Assembly: GCF_039908645.1 (NCBI RefSeq)
Contig: NZ_CP150917.1
Location: 2,367,501-2,431,500, forward strand
From: Pseudomonas helvetica
GTDB lineage: Bacteria > Pseudomonadota > Gammaproteobacteria > Pseudomonadales > Pseudomonadaceae
Length of the DNA: 64,000 bases
Direction of reading: 5' to 3'
Position 1 is the first letter of the stretch. Every line of letters begins with the position of its first letter. Under the pieces are notes generated by a model. The model saw only the letters and a program-made list of their open reading frames with translations. It ran no database searches and was not told the DNA's origin. A program made the translations under genes and the position numbers. Positions 55,408-63,637 of the stretch are shown piece after piece.

Positions 55408-55860
55408 ATGGACAATTTTGAAGGGGCAGACGAGCAATTGCTGGCGCGTCGCAAGGCTGGTTTTGCAGCATTCAAGTCCGAGCGCCTGCCGGTGCTCCAT
55501 GAGTTCTGCACCAGCCTGGGGTTTGAACAACCTCACGAGGTCCTGAACACTCCCGGGAAATTTTTGGCCCAATTGGACAGCGGTTTTCGAAGTGCAGTGA
55601 TCAGCGAGGCCAACCGGGTCTGGTTCATTACCCGTATCGGTTACTACATCGGCGAGTACCTGGCGACACGGTATGACGGGTATTGGCAGGTCGACGAAGA
55701 CCCGGCGTCGCCGACCTTCACACGTTATGTGGTCGGCGGTTTTTCCTTCGACGGGGTGACCACGCCAATGGTCGACCCAATGGAGATGGCTCAGGTGTAT
55801 GCCGATACGCCCGCACCAAGGTCCCTGGTTCAGGAAATCGATAAAGTGTTGGTCAAGTAA
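55408..55860 (+). CDS. Hypothetical protein of the orphan array
   Basis: 150 residues from ATG 55408 with GAGGG upstream. Higher GC than its neighbours. N-terminal helices (ARRKAGFAAFKSERLPVLHE), then a mixed part (VWFITRIGYYIGEYLATRYD, YWQVDEDPASPTFTRYVVGG). No family recognised. It could be an immunity gene from a high-GC donor or an unrelated accessory gene. Confidence 0.55.
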   Translation: MDNFEGADEQLLARRKAGFAAFKSERLPVLHEFCTSLGFEQPHEVLNTPGKFLAQLDSGFRSAVISEANRVWFITRIGYYIGEYLATRYDGYWQVDEDPASPTFTRYVVGGFSFDGVTTPMVDPMEMAQVYADTPAPRSLVQEIDKVLVK

Positions 55861-55954
55861 ACGTGATGACTGATGATTAGATCCTGAAAGACGCAGCCGA
55901 CGCACGTGTGCCAGCACCTGGAACTTCGGTTCACTGGATCGAGTGGCGCACTGC

Positions 55955-56140
55955 TCAACTGATCCGCGCCGCCTCATTGCAATAGGCCAGTCGCGGATCC
56001 TGGTGCTTGATTAGGTAGATGCTGATCGGCAGATGAATGCGTGGGCTCAGCCGGTCGAGCAACCGTTCGCAGTCACGGCGAACGGGGGGGCTTCGCCCGT
56101 CAGGCGGCAGATCAGCCGCCTGACCTAGCGCTGTGAACAT
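55955..56140 (-). pseudogene. Possible regulator-like gene remnant
   Basis: A minus-strand frame whose part CERLLDRLSPRIHLPISIYL and IKHQDPRLAYCNEAARIS reads like the C-terminal end of a protein, while the upstream part is low in content. No start with a ribosome binding site. The rest of 55861-56142 holds nothing else. Confidence 0.3.
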
Positions 56141-56142
56141 CT

Positions 56143-56223
56143 AAAAGGGGACGGATTTATTTTTTATGCGTGAGTAAGGTGATAGTTCTGTCAGGCGCAT
56201 CGAAAATAAATCCGCTCCCTTTT
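56143..56223. mobile_element. MITE-like element copy 5
   Basis: An 81-bp copy; the left arm is standard, the right arm carries one swap (CCGCTCCC). The interior has GTTCTG in place of GTCCTG. Confidence 0.82.
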
Positions 56224-56245
56224 AAATTTCTGCGGGTTTTTAGAA

Positions 56246-56656
56246 ATGAAAGATTTTTCGTATTACTGCTCTTTGCCAGACTCTATGTCAGAGGGTGAGT
56301 TGTATATTGAGTTTTTAGGGATTGTTGAAAGTGGCGCGGATACTAAGTGTAATAAATTCGATGTTGTAAATGTTCTACTTGAGCTTAGTGATCGTCAGTG
56401 GCATACGTATACGATTTTATGTGACTCCTTGAGAAGTGACTTGGAGAGTATTTTAATATCGTACTGGGATGGCAGTGATTTAGAAATTGTTGAAGGTGCT
56501 ATCGCTATCACTGCAAGACTTGGTCTTGTGGGGTTTTTTAATTTTATATTGGCTCAGGATTTTAAAGTCTTATCGTTGGAGGTTGCTGAGGAAATTAGAG
56601 GTGCAATAGCTGAGTTCGGAGATTCTGTTGGTGATCCATATAGTGGTGTTCAATGA
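56246..56656 (+). CDS. Orphan immunity-like protein
   Basis: 136 residues, acidic, helical, AT-rich: CSLPDSMSEGELYIEFLG, FDVVNVLLELSDRQWHTYTI, VEGAIAITARLGLVGFFNFI. The alternating helices resemble HEAT-like immunity proteins; compare the acidic 138-residue protein at 4959-5375, which has a similar general build. No good ribosome binding site is seen upstream, so expression is uncertain. Confidence 0.55.
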   Translation: MKDFSYYCSLPDSMSEGELYIEFLGIVESGADTKCNKFDVVNVLLELSDRQWHTYTILCDSLRSDLESILISYWDGSDLEIVEGAIAITARLGLVGFFNFILAQDFKVLSLEVAEEIRGAIAEFGDSVGDPYSGVQ

Positions 56657-56686
56657 TTTCTATGGGCTAGGACCTAAAAGGGACCT

Positions 56687-56767
56687 AAAAGGGGATGGAT
56701 TTATTTTTTATGCGTGAGTAAGGTTATAGTCCTGTCAGGCGCATCAAAAATAAATCTGCCTGCTTTT
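56687..56767. mobile_element. MITE-like element copy 6
   Basis: An 81-bp copy, the most decayed on its right side (CTGCCTGCTTTT instead of CCGTCCCCTTTT). A second short left end (CCTAAAAGGG) precedes it. A GTG inside the element is in frame with the next gene. Confidence 0.78.
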
Positions 56768-56806
56768 CAGTTATTTATTACAATGATCTGGCAGTCAAGA
56801 GATAAC

Positions 56807-57226
56807 ATGGAGTTCAGAATGGATGGGCGCGCACAGCAACACTCTCCCGATTTGGCCAGTCTAATCCGTCGATTAGCTGCTCAGATCATTGACTCAGTCA
56901 TCGTCCTCTTTCTGATGTCTGTCAACATCATGGTTTTGAGCTTTGTAGGCCTGTACAGTATTGCCTCTCTCTCGGGTATGGTATTCGGCGGCGGATATTT
57001 TTTGTTTTCTGACGCTATCTGGGATGGTCAAAGCATTGGCAAAAAAATGATGAAGATTTCAGCTGTTGATGAGTTTAGTCTTTTAGGGTGCAGTTACCTT
57101 CAATCATTTAATCGTAATTTCCTGAAGTTTTCTCTGTCCTTAATAGACTGGATGTTCATATTTTTTGGATCCCGGAAAAGATTGGGGGATATGCTCGCAT
57201 CGACAGTGGTGATCAACGTGAAATAG
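56807..57226 (+). CDS. RDD-family membrane protein
   Basis: 139 residues from ATG 56807 (further ATGs at 56783 and 56819 are in frame). RDD domain: SLIRRLAAQIIDSVIVLFLM (the R..A..ID signature), a second segment (VLSFVGLYSIASLSGMVFGG), GQSIGKKMMKISAVD and the C-terminal RKRLGDMLASTVV. Three or so membrane segments. RDD proteins serve as small transport or envelope proteins; one stands in the array where an immunity gene is expected, so protection against a membrane-active toxin is possible but unproven. The open frame reaches back into element copy 6 (GTG 56714). Confidence 0.72.
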   Translation: MEFRMDGRAQQHSPDLASLIRRLAAQIIDSVIVLFLMSVNIMVLSFVGLYSIASLSGMVFGGGYFLFSDAIWDGQSIGKKMMKISAVDEFSLLGCSYLQSFNRNFLKFSLSLIDWMFIFFGSRKRLGDMLASTVVINVK

Positions 57227-57377
57227 ACGTCATGTCTGTCGGCATCGTAGAATATTAAATGCGGTCCCTTCTTCTCACGGCTGCTGATGAAGTGCAAAAG
57301 GAACAGGCAACGTTGTCTGCTCCTGAGACACCCCAGTCGGGCGGCAAGTAATTTTTAATGATGTACATGGAGTGTTC

Positions 57378-57938
57378 ATGAAAAAAACTTTACTGCTGAT
57401 GTTGAGCCTGATTCTGACGTTGCCAGGGTGTAAATCCAACGTCAGAGACTCTTCCCCCAGTTTGCTCAATAACGGCATCCAACTGCACCAGGACAAAGTG
57501 ACCGTCGATACGCAACACGCCAAGGTCATCATGAAAGCGTCGGGTGCCACCTTCCCAGTCGAGTTTTCGATCAGGCGCGCAACGGATCCTGACCAGCGAA
57601 TGGATGTGCAGGGAACTGTTGCGGATACTGGCCGGGGCAAGGTGTTTGGCTGGATTGCCACGCTTAACGAAACGGTCCACAGCGCCACTTTGAAGCACTT
57701 CCCGCAGTTGGAAGTACAAGCCGACGCCGATCAACCGTTCGTGGTATCAGGTTACGCCAGTGGCGAGAGCATTGGCAGTCGCTACCGATGTGGCCCGGTC
57801 AGAAGCACTTTCACACCGGAACGAAGCAAGGTCTATCTGGTGGAGTTTCAGTTTGTGGATGACCGCTGTGAACAGCAAGTCTACGATGTCACTCAGTCAG
57901 AAACGCGTATTCCCGTCGCGAGCGTACCGGGCCTTTGA
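57378..57938 (+). CDS. Lipoprotein
   Basis: 186 residues. The signal ends in the lipobox LPGC (MKKTLLLMLSLILTLPGC). The mature part is beta-rich with two cysteines (YRCGPVRSTFTPERSK, DDRCEQQVYDV). No family recognised. ATG 57378 has GGAG five bases upstream. The next lipoprotein lies 65 bases behind in the same direction, so the pair may be one operon. It marks the right end of the AT-rich array. Confidence 0.68.
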   Translation: MKKTLLLMLSLILTLPGCKSNVRDSSPSLLNNGIQLHQDKVTVDTQHAKVIMKASGATFPVEFSIRRATDPDQRMDVQGTVADTGRGKVFGWIATLNETVHSATLKHFPQLEVQADADQPFVVSGYASGESIGSRYRCGPVRSTFTPERSKVYLVEFQFVDDRCEQQVYDVTQSETRIPVASVPGL

Positions 57939-58003
57939 GACCGATTTAAGTCAACGCTGGGCCATCGCAACACACAGAATCCATTTGAAGAAGGAAGCAC
58001 TAC

Positions 58004-58414
58004 GTGAAACGGAATTTCTCCCTGAGCCTTATCGTCCTGGCTGCAACGTTAGGTGGCTGCGCCGCCAACAAGCCGGTCAACGATCCATCCTTGATTGGTT
58101 CGTGGAAAGGTCTGCGGGCAGAAAACGGCAAATGCCAGTTCCTATCCTGGAACAATGACTTCAAGCCCGACGGCAGCTTCACCATCACCTTTTTCCGGGA
58201 TGCCCAGCAGACCCAGCCGATTCAAACCGAACATGGCCGCTGGTCGGCCGCCAATGGCAAGAACGAATTGAGAACTGATGGAGTGCGTTTGCCAGATGTC
58301 TACACCTACAAGTTGATCGATGCCGACACGGTGCATTACGTGAATGTGGCGTCAGACCCTTCCGGCGATTGCCAGGAAGATTATGAGTTCACTGAGCGCC
58401 GCATTCGCGGTTAA
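58004..58414 (+). CDS. Lipoprotein with a lipocalin-like domain
   Basis: 136 residues from GTG 58004 with AAGGAAG upstream. Lipobox LGGC (Cys19). The mature part, SLIGSWKGLRAENGKCQFLS, FKPDGSFTITFFRD and HGRWSAANGKNELRTDG, has the strand pattern of small lipocalin-like domains that test for ligand binding. Role unknown. Confidence 0.65.
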   Translation: MKRNFSLSLIVLAATLGGCAANKPVNDPSLIGSWKGLRAENGKCQFLSWNNDFKPDGSFTITFFRDAQQTQPIQTEHGRWSAANGKNELRTDGVRLPDVYTYKLIDADTVHYVNVASDPSGDCQEDYEFTERRIRG

Positions 58415-59030
58415 GCCTGCCTGTACGAGCAGCCATAGAGCTGCGCGGGTGACGTACATCTAAAAGGGGTGACACCGTTTGCGCTGTCGAACTTGTGGAT
58501 GGCGCGTAGATATTTACTGACGAGTGCGAGAGAGGTGCGCCTGTAATGTGGGGAATGGTTGCCGCGAGGTGCTCGCAGTGGCTAAAAACACAGAAATGAG
58601 CGAGTGACCTGATCGTCTTTGATTGATTCGCCGCGTTCAAGATCGGCAGAGGCTGGAGTCAGCCAGAAATACATGACTACTTCAGACCCTCCCTGGTTGC
58701 TGCGGCTCTTTCATTGGTTCGTGACGGCGTGATCAGGCTTGACGACACTGTGTACCCGAGGGCTAATTCACTCTGCGTCAACTACTGAGCCATCAGGCTT
58801 ATGCCCTGACAAGGCGTTCGGTAAAAATACATCCGTCGAAATAGACGTTGACAGTGAAATAAACGAGGCCCGGTTGACGGGGGGGCGATTGTCGAATGAC
58901 ACGTTTTATTCGTTAATCAGGGCCTTTGTTCGCATGATTCATCATGTTGCTGGTAATTGATTTCAAGTTATTGCCGCGGCGCCACTTTTTTGTTAGATTG
59001 CGCGCCTCAAAAATTAACCAGGGACGTGTT
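58415..59030. other. Stretch without a supported gene
   Basis: About 600 bases. A short match to the mobile-element end (CTAAAAGGGG at 58460) is the only structure I recognise; it may be the outermost trace of the MITE family on the right side. The open frames here have poor start sites and no recognisable product. Confidence 0.4.
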
Positions 59031-59333
59031 ATGTTTTTTATTATTTGGCAAGGCTGGGGTGTTCTTTCGATTCTTATCCCGCTGCTCTGCATTGTGCCTT
59101 TCGCTGGGCTCTTCAATGGGCTTGGGCTGGGAGTCGGTCTATTGGTTGGTGCGGCCGTCAACGCCTATATTGGCCACAAGCTGAATAACCAGCCGGGCAA
59201 AACCTACATAGATAAAAACACGGGTGGCGAAGTGATCTTTCGCAAGAAACACACGTTGTTTTATGTGCCCATGCAGTATGTGTCAGTGCTGTGGGCCGTG
59301 GTGGGTGTATTTGCGTTGTTTAGTGCGCTCTAA
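59031..59333 (+). CDS. Small membrane protein
   Basis: 100 residues, ATG 59031 preceded by AGGGAC. Two N-terminal membrane segments (ILIPLLCIVPFAGLFNGLGL, GLLVGAAVNAYIGHKL), a short hydrophilic loop (PGKTYIDKNTGGEVIFRKKH) and a C-terminal segment. No family recognised with certainty. Confidence 0.6.
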   Translation: MFFIIWQGWGVLSILIPLLCIVPFAGLFNGLGLGVGLLVGAAVNAYIGHKLNNQPGKTYIDKNTGGEVIFRKKHTLFYVPMQYVSVLWAVVGVFALFSAL

Positions 59334-59708
59334 GGAAGGACTGAAGTACCTACCGATTTTTCATGCCCTCGCTACTTGAGGTTCAAAAAATCATGAGTTG
59401 GTCGAAAAACAGATCTTTCCTGTCCTTAACTCATGGATCTTTCCTCTAGTCGTACTGTTTCAGGGGGATTGGTCCACGCTACGGGCGCTTACCCACTTTG
59501 GTGTCTCCCGTATCGCCGCAGACGTAAGTTTCTTCGCCATGAAGCGACTGATCGAGCTGTGTCACGTTCGCCATATTGTTTGCGCATTGCGAAAGCCATC
59601 AGGTACATGCCATCCGATCTACTGATTGACGCCAGACGTTGAACATGGAGCTCGGGGGCATGTTTTACTCTGGTCACGTAAACGTCTAGCCAGTAGGCAT
59701 CAGCGTGT
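59334..59708. other. Stretch without a supported gene
   Basis: About 375 bases behind the small membrane protein. Several short frames exist on both strands, but none has a ribosome binding site or recognisable product. The composition is mixed, as in decayed accessory DNA. Confidence 0.4.
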
Positions 59709-60332
59709 TTATTCCACAATCGTATGTACATCCTCCTTGCTCAAACAGACCGACAACTGCTGACCTTCCTTGCTGAAGGCGCAATAGGGCAATGCCTGCT
59801 GCTTGAGGAAGGTCAGTGGCACGGCTATAAAAAATGCGCTCAACGTTGCTGCAGCCACGGTTTTCCCGAATATTTTCAGCCCGGAGAGTGACGCGTTTCT
59901 GGACGCCGTTTTTGCCCTGGAACGGGCATACAAACCGCTGGCCAGGATCGCTGCACCGATCAGCATGGCAATCGTGATATCGGCCTGTACGGGGCTGTAA
60001 AGCAGATTGCCGTTGGCATCGTCCGGGTAGTTCAATTGCCACCAGCCACCGATGCACAGCGGCACAAGCCCGGCGGTGATCCAGGCGAGAATCGACCCCG
60101 GCAGCCGTAGCAGGATGGCCACTATCAGGCCGAGGGTGGCAACGGCCCAGCCGCTGAGAAACAGTTGGGTGGACATGGCACCGCCGAACAGGGTACCGCC
60201 GACATCCTTGGGCGTCAGAAGGGTCCAGTCGTAGAAAACGATGTGCAGAAGCACACCCCCTACGGCAATCCAGCTCATCGGGAAGTAAAGCCATAACCAT
60301 CGGGTGTTGGAGCGAAGCATTGTCTTACTCAT
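59709..60332 (-). CDS. Hypothetical multi-pass membrane protein
   Basis: 207 residues if started at ATG 60332 (MSKTMLRSNTRWLWLYFPMS). About five hydrophobic segments (WIAVGGVLLHIVFYDW, LFLSGWAVATLGLIVAILLR, LAWITAGLVPLCIGGWW, ITIAMLIGAAILASGLYA, ATLSAFFIAVPLTFL) and a soluble end with two cysteines. No family recognised. The frame is open to 60659; no start has a good ribosome binding site, so the N-terminus is uncertain. Confidence 0.6.
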   Translation of the reverse strand: MSKTMLRSNTRWLWLYFPMSWIAVGGVLLHIVFYDWTLLTPKDVGGTLFGGAMSTQLFLSGWAVATLGLIVAILLRLPGSILAWITAGLVPLCIGGWWQLNYPDDANGNLLYSPVQADITIAMLIGAAILASGLYARSRAKTASRNASLSGLKIFGKTVAAATLSAFFIAVPLTFLKQQALPYCAFSKEGQQLSVCLSKEDVHTIVE

Positions 60333-60594
60333 GCTGGGGGACGAGAACGTGTCAGAGATGTGCATGAATGAGAGAGGGTGCCAGGCATCAGCACTATCAC
60401 TGAACGTGTGGCGTTCAGATTCGGAATAACACACATCTTCCTTTTTGTGTTTTGGGCACCAGTTTGTAATGTGCTCATGCGCATTGTATATGCTTGTTGA
60501 TCCGGTGAGGGTTGAACGCTTGAGCGTACTTTCAGGCGAGAGGACATGCGGCCAGTGAAGTCCTTTCCGGCTTAATGTAAGATCAGCATGACCA

Positions 60595-60628
60595 AAAAGC
60601 CCTGCAGGTTTACGCGTGCAGGGCTTTT
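60595..60628. terminator. Bidirectional terminator-like hairpin
   Basis: A 12-bp stem (AAAAGCCCTGCA with TGCAGGGCTTTT) with A- and T-rich edges. It stands in the 378-base gap between the divergent membrane-protein gene and the small gene at 60711, so it must serve a transcript not identified here. Confidence 0.65.
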
Positions 60629-60710
60629 CTCGTTTTCGGCCCCAGGGAGCATGATTCATTGACCTTGGGATTGATCTACGCTTAATGCTCTACACAGAGG
60701 GTTGCGTGTC

Positions 60711-60938
60711 ATGAGCGAAGATCGAGTGGTAGCGCTTGAGATAGCGCTTAAAACGGTAATGGCCGTCGCTGGGCGACAAGGCGTGGCAGCCGACGAGCTG
60801 TGCAGGAAGTCAATTCGCGCAATCATTAGTGACCCCGAGTTTAATTGGGTCAAGCCCGACCATGCTGAAGATGCCATCGCCGAGATTGAAATGGCTCAAG
60901 CTGCCATTGCGCACCTGTCTCTACCCTCGGCGAAATAA
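60711..60938 (+). CDS. Small hypothetical protein
   Basis: 75 residues from ATG 60711, acidic and helical (VVALEIALKTVMAVAGRQG, DHAEDAIAEIEMAQAAIAHL). Probably a cytoplasmic conserved Pseudomonas orphan. GAGGG lies a little far upstream. The following 200 bases (60939-61150) show nothing I can support. Confidence 0.55.
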   Translation: MSEDRVVALEIALKTVMAVAGRQGVAADELCRKSIRAIISDPEFNWVKPDHAEDAIAEIEMAQAAIAHLSLPSAK

Positions 60939-61150
60939 GCGGGTGTGGATCGGGCAGAAGCTCGTTTGAGTTGATCGATCATCGTGGTCGGTAGACCGCG
61001 TGGCGTCAGCGTGACCGTCCGGATAGCTTCCGGCCGCGACGTGAATACTCACGTGGATAACGAGGTTGCTGCAGGGGCGATCCGCTGCCCATGCAGCACC
61101 TGTTTCAGGACGAGGCACTACGGCCCGGTTTCCGCTAACCGCGCCGATGT

Positions 61151-62416
61151 TCAGGTTCGCGCTGCGCTGACTTCGCCGGTGGTCGTGGCGTTATTGCGGA
61201 CAGCCTGATACAGCAGGCTGGACACCATGAACCCAAGAATGGCCAATACGCTCATCAAACTGAAGACATAGTTGTAGCCTTGCTGGCCGGGGAAATGGTC
61301 GAGGATTGCACCATAGATGACGTAGGCGAACATGCCTGGCGCATAGCCGATCAGACAACCAATACCGAAGGCTGAGCCGGTGATGTGCTGGGGAATGCCG
61401 ATTTCACCCATGGGCGCCCAGAACACACCGCGCATGGAAAAAACTATCAGCGCGAAGGAGAGGGTGGCGGCCATGCCCGCGTAGATGAAACTCGGGCTTT
61501 TCGGGATAAGCATGATCACGCCCATCAGCGGCAGCAAAGCCAGGAACGCCCATTTCAGATAGCGGCTGGTGCTCTTGAACTGTTTGTCGGCAATGAAGCC
61601 TCCGGCAGGCCCGCCGAGGATCTTGAGAAAGTACTGATTGATGATGCCGTAGGCGCCCACCAGTGCCACGGGCAGTTCGTACATGTCCTTGAGGTAGGGA
61701 ATGAAATAGGTCAGGCCGCAGTAGACGATGTAGACCATGAACACGTTGAGGCTGACCAGCCAGATACCCGGGACCTTGATGGCCTCGAGCAGGTTCGACG
61801 GACCGTTCTTCGGCTTGGCGCTCGACTGCGCGGTGCCGCCCTTGAGCAGGAACCAGGTCAGGGTGCCGGCAAGAATGTCGATGACCGAGTAAAACAGGAT
61901 CGCCGATTTCAGACCGGCCTCACCGGAGCCCATGGCGACGAAGACGCCCAGCGCAGAAAAGGCGACCAGGGTATCAATGACCCCACGCCCGCCTTCCAGA
62001 AGACCGAACAACCGACCCTGCTCCTGATCGTCACCCAGGTTGCGGATGGCCTTGAGCAGTGAAGGCCAAAAGATGCAATCGGCGCAGACGGCCAACAGGC
62101 TGAACACGATCAACAGGTTGCTGAAGGGCGGGAAGGTCGCGAGGTAGAGCCCCAGGCTGCCGGTGCCGAGCAGGCCGATGGGAATCAGCTTGCGTGTGTC
62201 GTACCGGTCCGCCAGCAGGCCGCCGACGACAAACAGCGCAGTGGCGATAATGGCGTTGGCGCTCAGCAGCAAGCCGATTTCAGTATGGGTCAATCCCATG
62301 AACGTTTGCATCGGCACATAGAAGGCGTCCTTGAGGTTCGCCAGCTTGTAGATGGTGCCGCCACCGAGGATGAGAATCAGGAATCTGAGCCATTTGGCCT
62401 TGTCACGAGTTGTCAT
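61151..62416 (-). CDS. MFS transporter
   Basis: 421 residues, about twelve membrane segments. Major facilitator marks include the loop 2-3 motif GGLLADRYDTRKLIPIG, LKAIRNLGDDQEQGRLFGLLEGGRG, and a matching half (GGPAGGFIADKQFKSTSRYL). It resembles the organophosphate/hexuronate-type MFS group. The co-directional TIM-barrel gene upstream (39-base gap) suggests uptake of a sugar or polyol that the enzyme then acts on. Confidence 0.85.
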   Translation of the reverse strand: MTTRDKAKWLRFLILILGGGTIYKLANLKDAFYVPMQTFMGLTHTEIGLLLSANAIIATALFVVGGLLADRYDTRKLIPIGLLGTGSLGLYLATFPPFSNLLIVFSLLAVCADCIFWPSLLKAIRNLGDDQEQGRLFGLLEGGRGVIDTLVAFSALGVFVAMGSGEAGLKSAILFYSVIDILAGTLTWFLLKGGTAQSSAKPKNGPSNLLEAIKVPGIWLVSLNVFMVYIVYCGLTYFIPYLKDMYELPVALVGAYGIINQYFLKILGGPAGGFIADKQFKSTSRYLKWAFLALLPLMGVIMLIPKSPSFIYAGMAATLSFALIVFSMRGVFWAPMGEIGIPQHITGSAFGIGCLIGYAPGMFAYVIYGAILDHFPGQQGYNYVFSLMSVLAILGFMVSSLLYQAVRNNATTTGEVSAART

Positions 62417-62454
62417 TATTGTTCTCCAGGCGTAATCGGGTAGTAACGTCAGGT

Positions 62455-63525
62455 TCAGGCGTTTGCGCGGTTATCCAGGGTCAGTTCGGCCAGGGTCCGG
62501 AACTCGGCCAGCAGACCTCGAACATAGGCAACCTGGTTGTTCGCCCAGCGGTGTTCATCGGCCAGCATTCGCTCCAGCGAGTAGCCGACTGGCAGCGGCG
62601 TTTCACTCATTTCCCGATAGGCAATGAACGGGTCGGCGGCCTCGAAGGTCTGGCGGAATGCCGGGGCGACGTAGTGGTTTTCCTGCTCGAGGATGAATGC
62701 AATCACTTGCGGGGTTGATTCGCCGAGCATCAGCAATTCGAACAACATGCGTGCGCTGGGCAGGTCATCTTCGTCACAGCCCTGCAGCACGCCGTAATGG
62801 CCGAAGCCGTTTTGCTCGGGGACGATGCGCACGCCCTTGAGGTGGGTCTGGCGTATGTGCGGCGCCAGGGTACGGAGCGCCGGCAGGGGCTGTTCGCAGG
62901 CGTTGATCATGTTGCCGAAGTCGAACAAGGCATGCAGTCGAGGATGGTCGAGGCGGTTCAGCAGGTGCGCGATTTCGGCACTCTTGAGTTCTTCATGCTG
63001 CTCGAAGTCGAAGAACAGATCGTGCTCGTCAGCTTGCTGCGCGAGGTAATGCAGGTCTGATTCGATCACGTCCATGACCCGTGACAGCGTTCCCTCGTAG
63101 CGCGAGTAAACACGGATGTTGCGCACCCCGAGGGCCTTGGCAATACCGATAACCTGATCGACATCTTTTTTCAGGGTGCTGCTGATTTCCAGGTGCACAT
63201 CCAGTGCGAGCGCATGGGCCTTCTCGGCAAACGCTCGAAGTTGCGCGGGTGTCATTTGACTCAGGCTGTTTTCCTCACCGTCGAGCAAGTGCAGGCTCAG
63301 CCCCTGCAACTCGTGGCGATAGGCGAAGTCCAGCAGGTCGGCAGGCGTGACGCGGCCATGGGTGAGGTTGGTCAGCAAGGGGTAGGCATGGGCAAACAGG
63401 CGCACCTGCCCAAGTCGGTCGAGCAACTGGCGGGCCAGTGCTTCAGTCAGTGCGGGAGGTGCCCCGGCCTCGACAGCCTTATGGCTGAGCAAGGCATGGA
63501 ATCGTTCCTGGATCTTATTGTTCAT
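62455..63525 (-). CDS. Sugar phosphate isomerase/epimerase-like TIM-barrel protein
   Basis: 356 residues of the AP-endonuclease-2/xylose-isomerase-like fold: GLSLHLLDGEE, IGIAKALGVRNIRVYSRYEG, FFDFEQHEELKSAEIAHLL, LHALFDFGNMINACEQPL, and TPQVIAFILEQENHYV. The acidic and histidine residues for a divalent metal are present (Glu of FEQHEE, Asp of FDFGNM, Glu of LEQENH). The frame starts at 63534, but ATG 63525 has AGGA at good distance. Likely partner of the MFS transporter. Substrate not readable. Confidence 0.8.
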   Translation of the reverse strand: MNNKIQERFHALLSHKAVEAGAPPALTEALARQLLDRLGQVRLFAHAYPLLTNLTHGRVTPADLLDFAYRHELQGLSLHLLDGEENSLSQMTPAQLRAFAEKAHALALDVHLEISSTLKKDVDQVIGIAKALGVRNIRVYSRYEGTLSRVMDVIESDLHYLAQQADEHDLFFDFEQHEELKSAEIAHLLNRLDHPRLHALFDFGNMINACEQPLPALRTLAPHIRQTHLKGVRIVPEQNGFGHYGVLQGCDEDDLPSARMLFELLMLGESTPQVIAFILEQENHYVAPAFRQTFEAADPFIAYREMSETPLPVGYSLERMLADEHRWANNQVAYVRGLLAEFRTLAELTLDNRANA

Positions 63526-63637
63526 TCGAGTCATTCCTGGTTCAGACGCCGGGTCTGCCGGCGCAGCCTTTATCGCGCCAGTCAGGAACTCTCGATAGAT
63601 CCATTATCAGTTAAATCATAAGACCACTTGCCTTGCC

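Noticed and set aside
55955..56140. Complete 61-residue gene on the minus strand
   Set aside because: No ribosome binding site, low-content N-terminal part; kept only as a possible remnant.
51961..56767. Integron cassette array (attC sites)
   Set aside because: The palindromic units recur behind small genes as in integrons, but lack the GTTRRRY/RYYYAAC core sites, are too uniform in length and sequence, and no integron integrase is seen.
51961..56767. CRISPR array
   Set aside because: Repeat spacing is 300-1,900 bases with genes between; no short regular spacers and no cas genes.
57259..57351. 30-codon frame before the lipoprotein
   Set aside because: No ribosome binding site; it overlaps an AGTGCAAAAG boundary-like stretch and is more likely a module scar.
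58739..58960. 73-codon plus-strand frame
   Set aside because: No ribosome binding site, no recognisable features, and composition like non-coding DNA.
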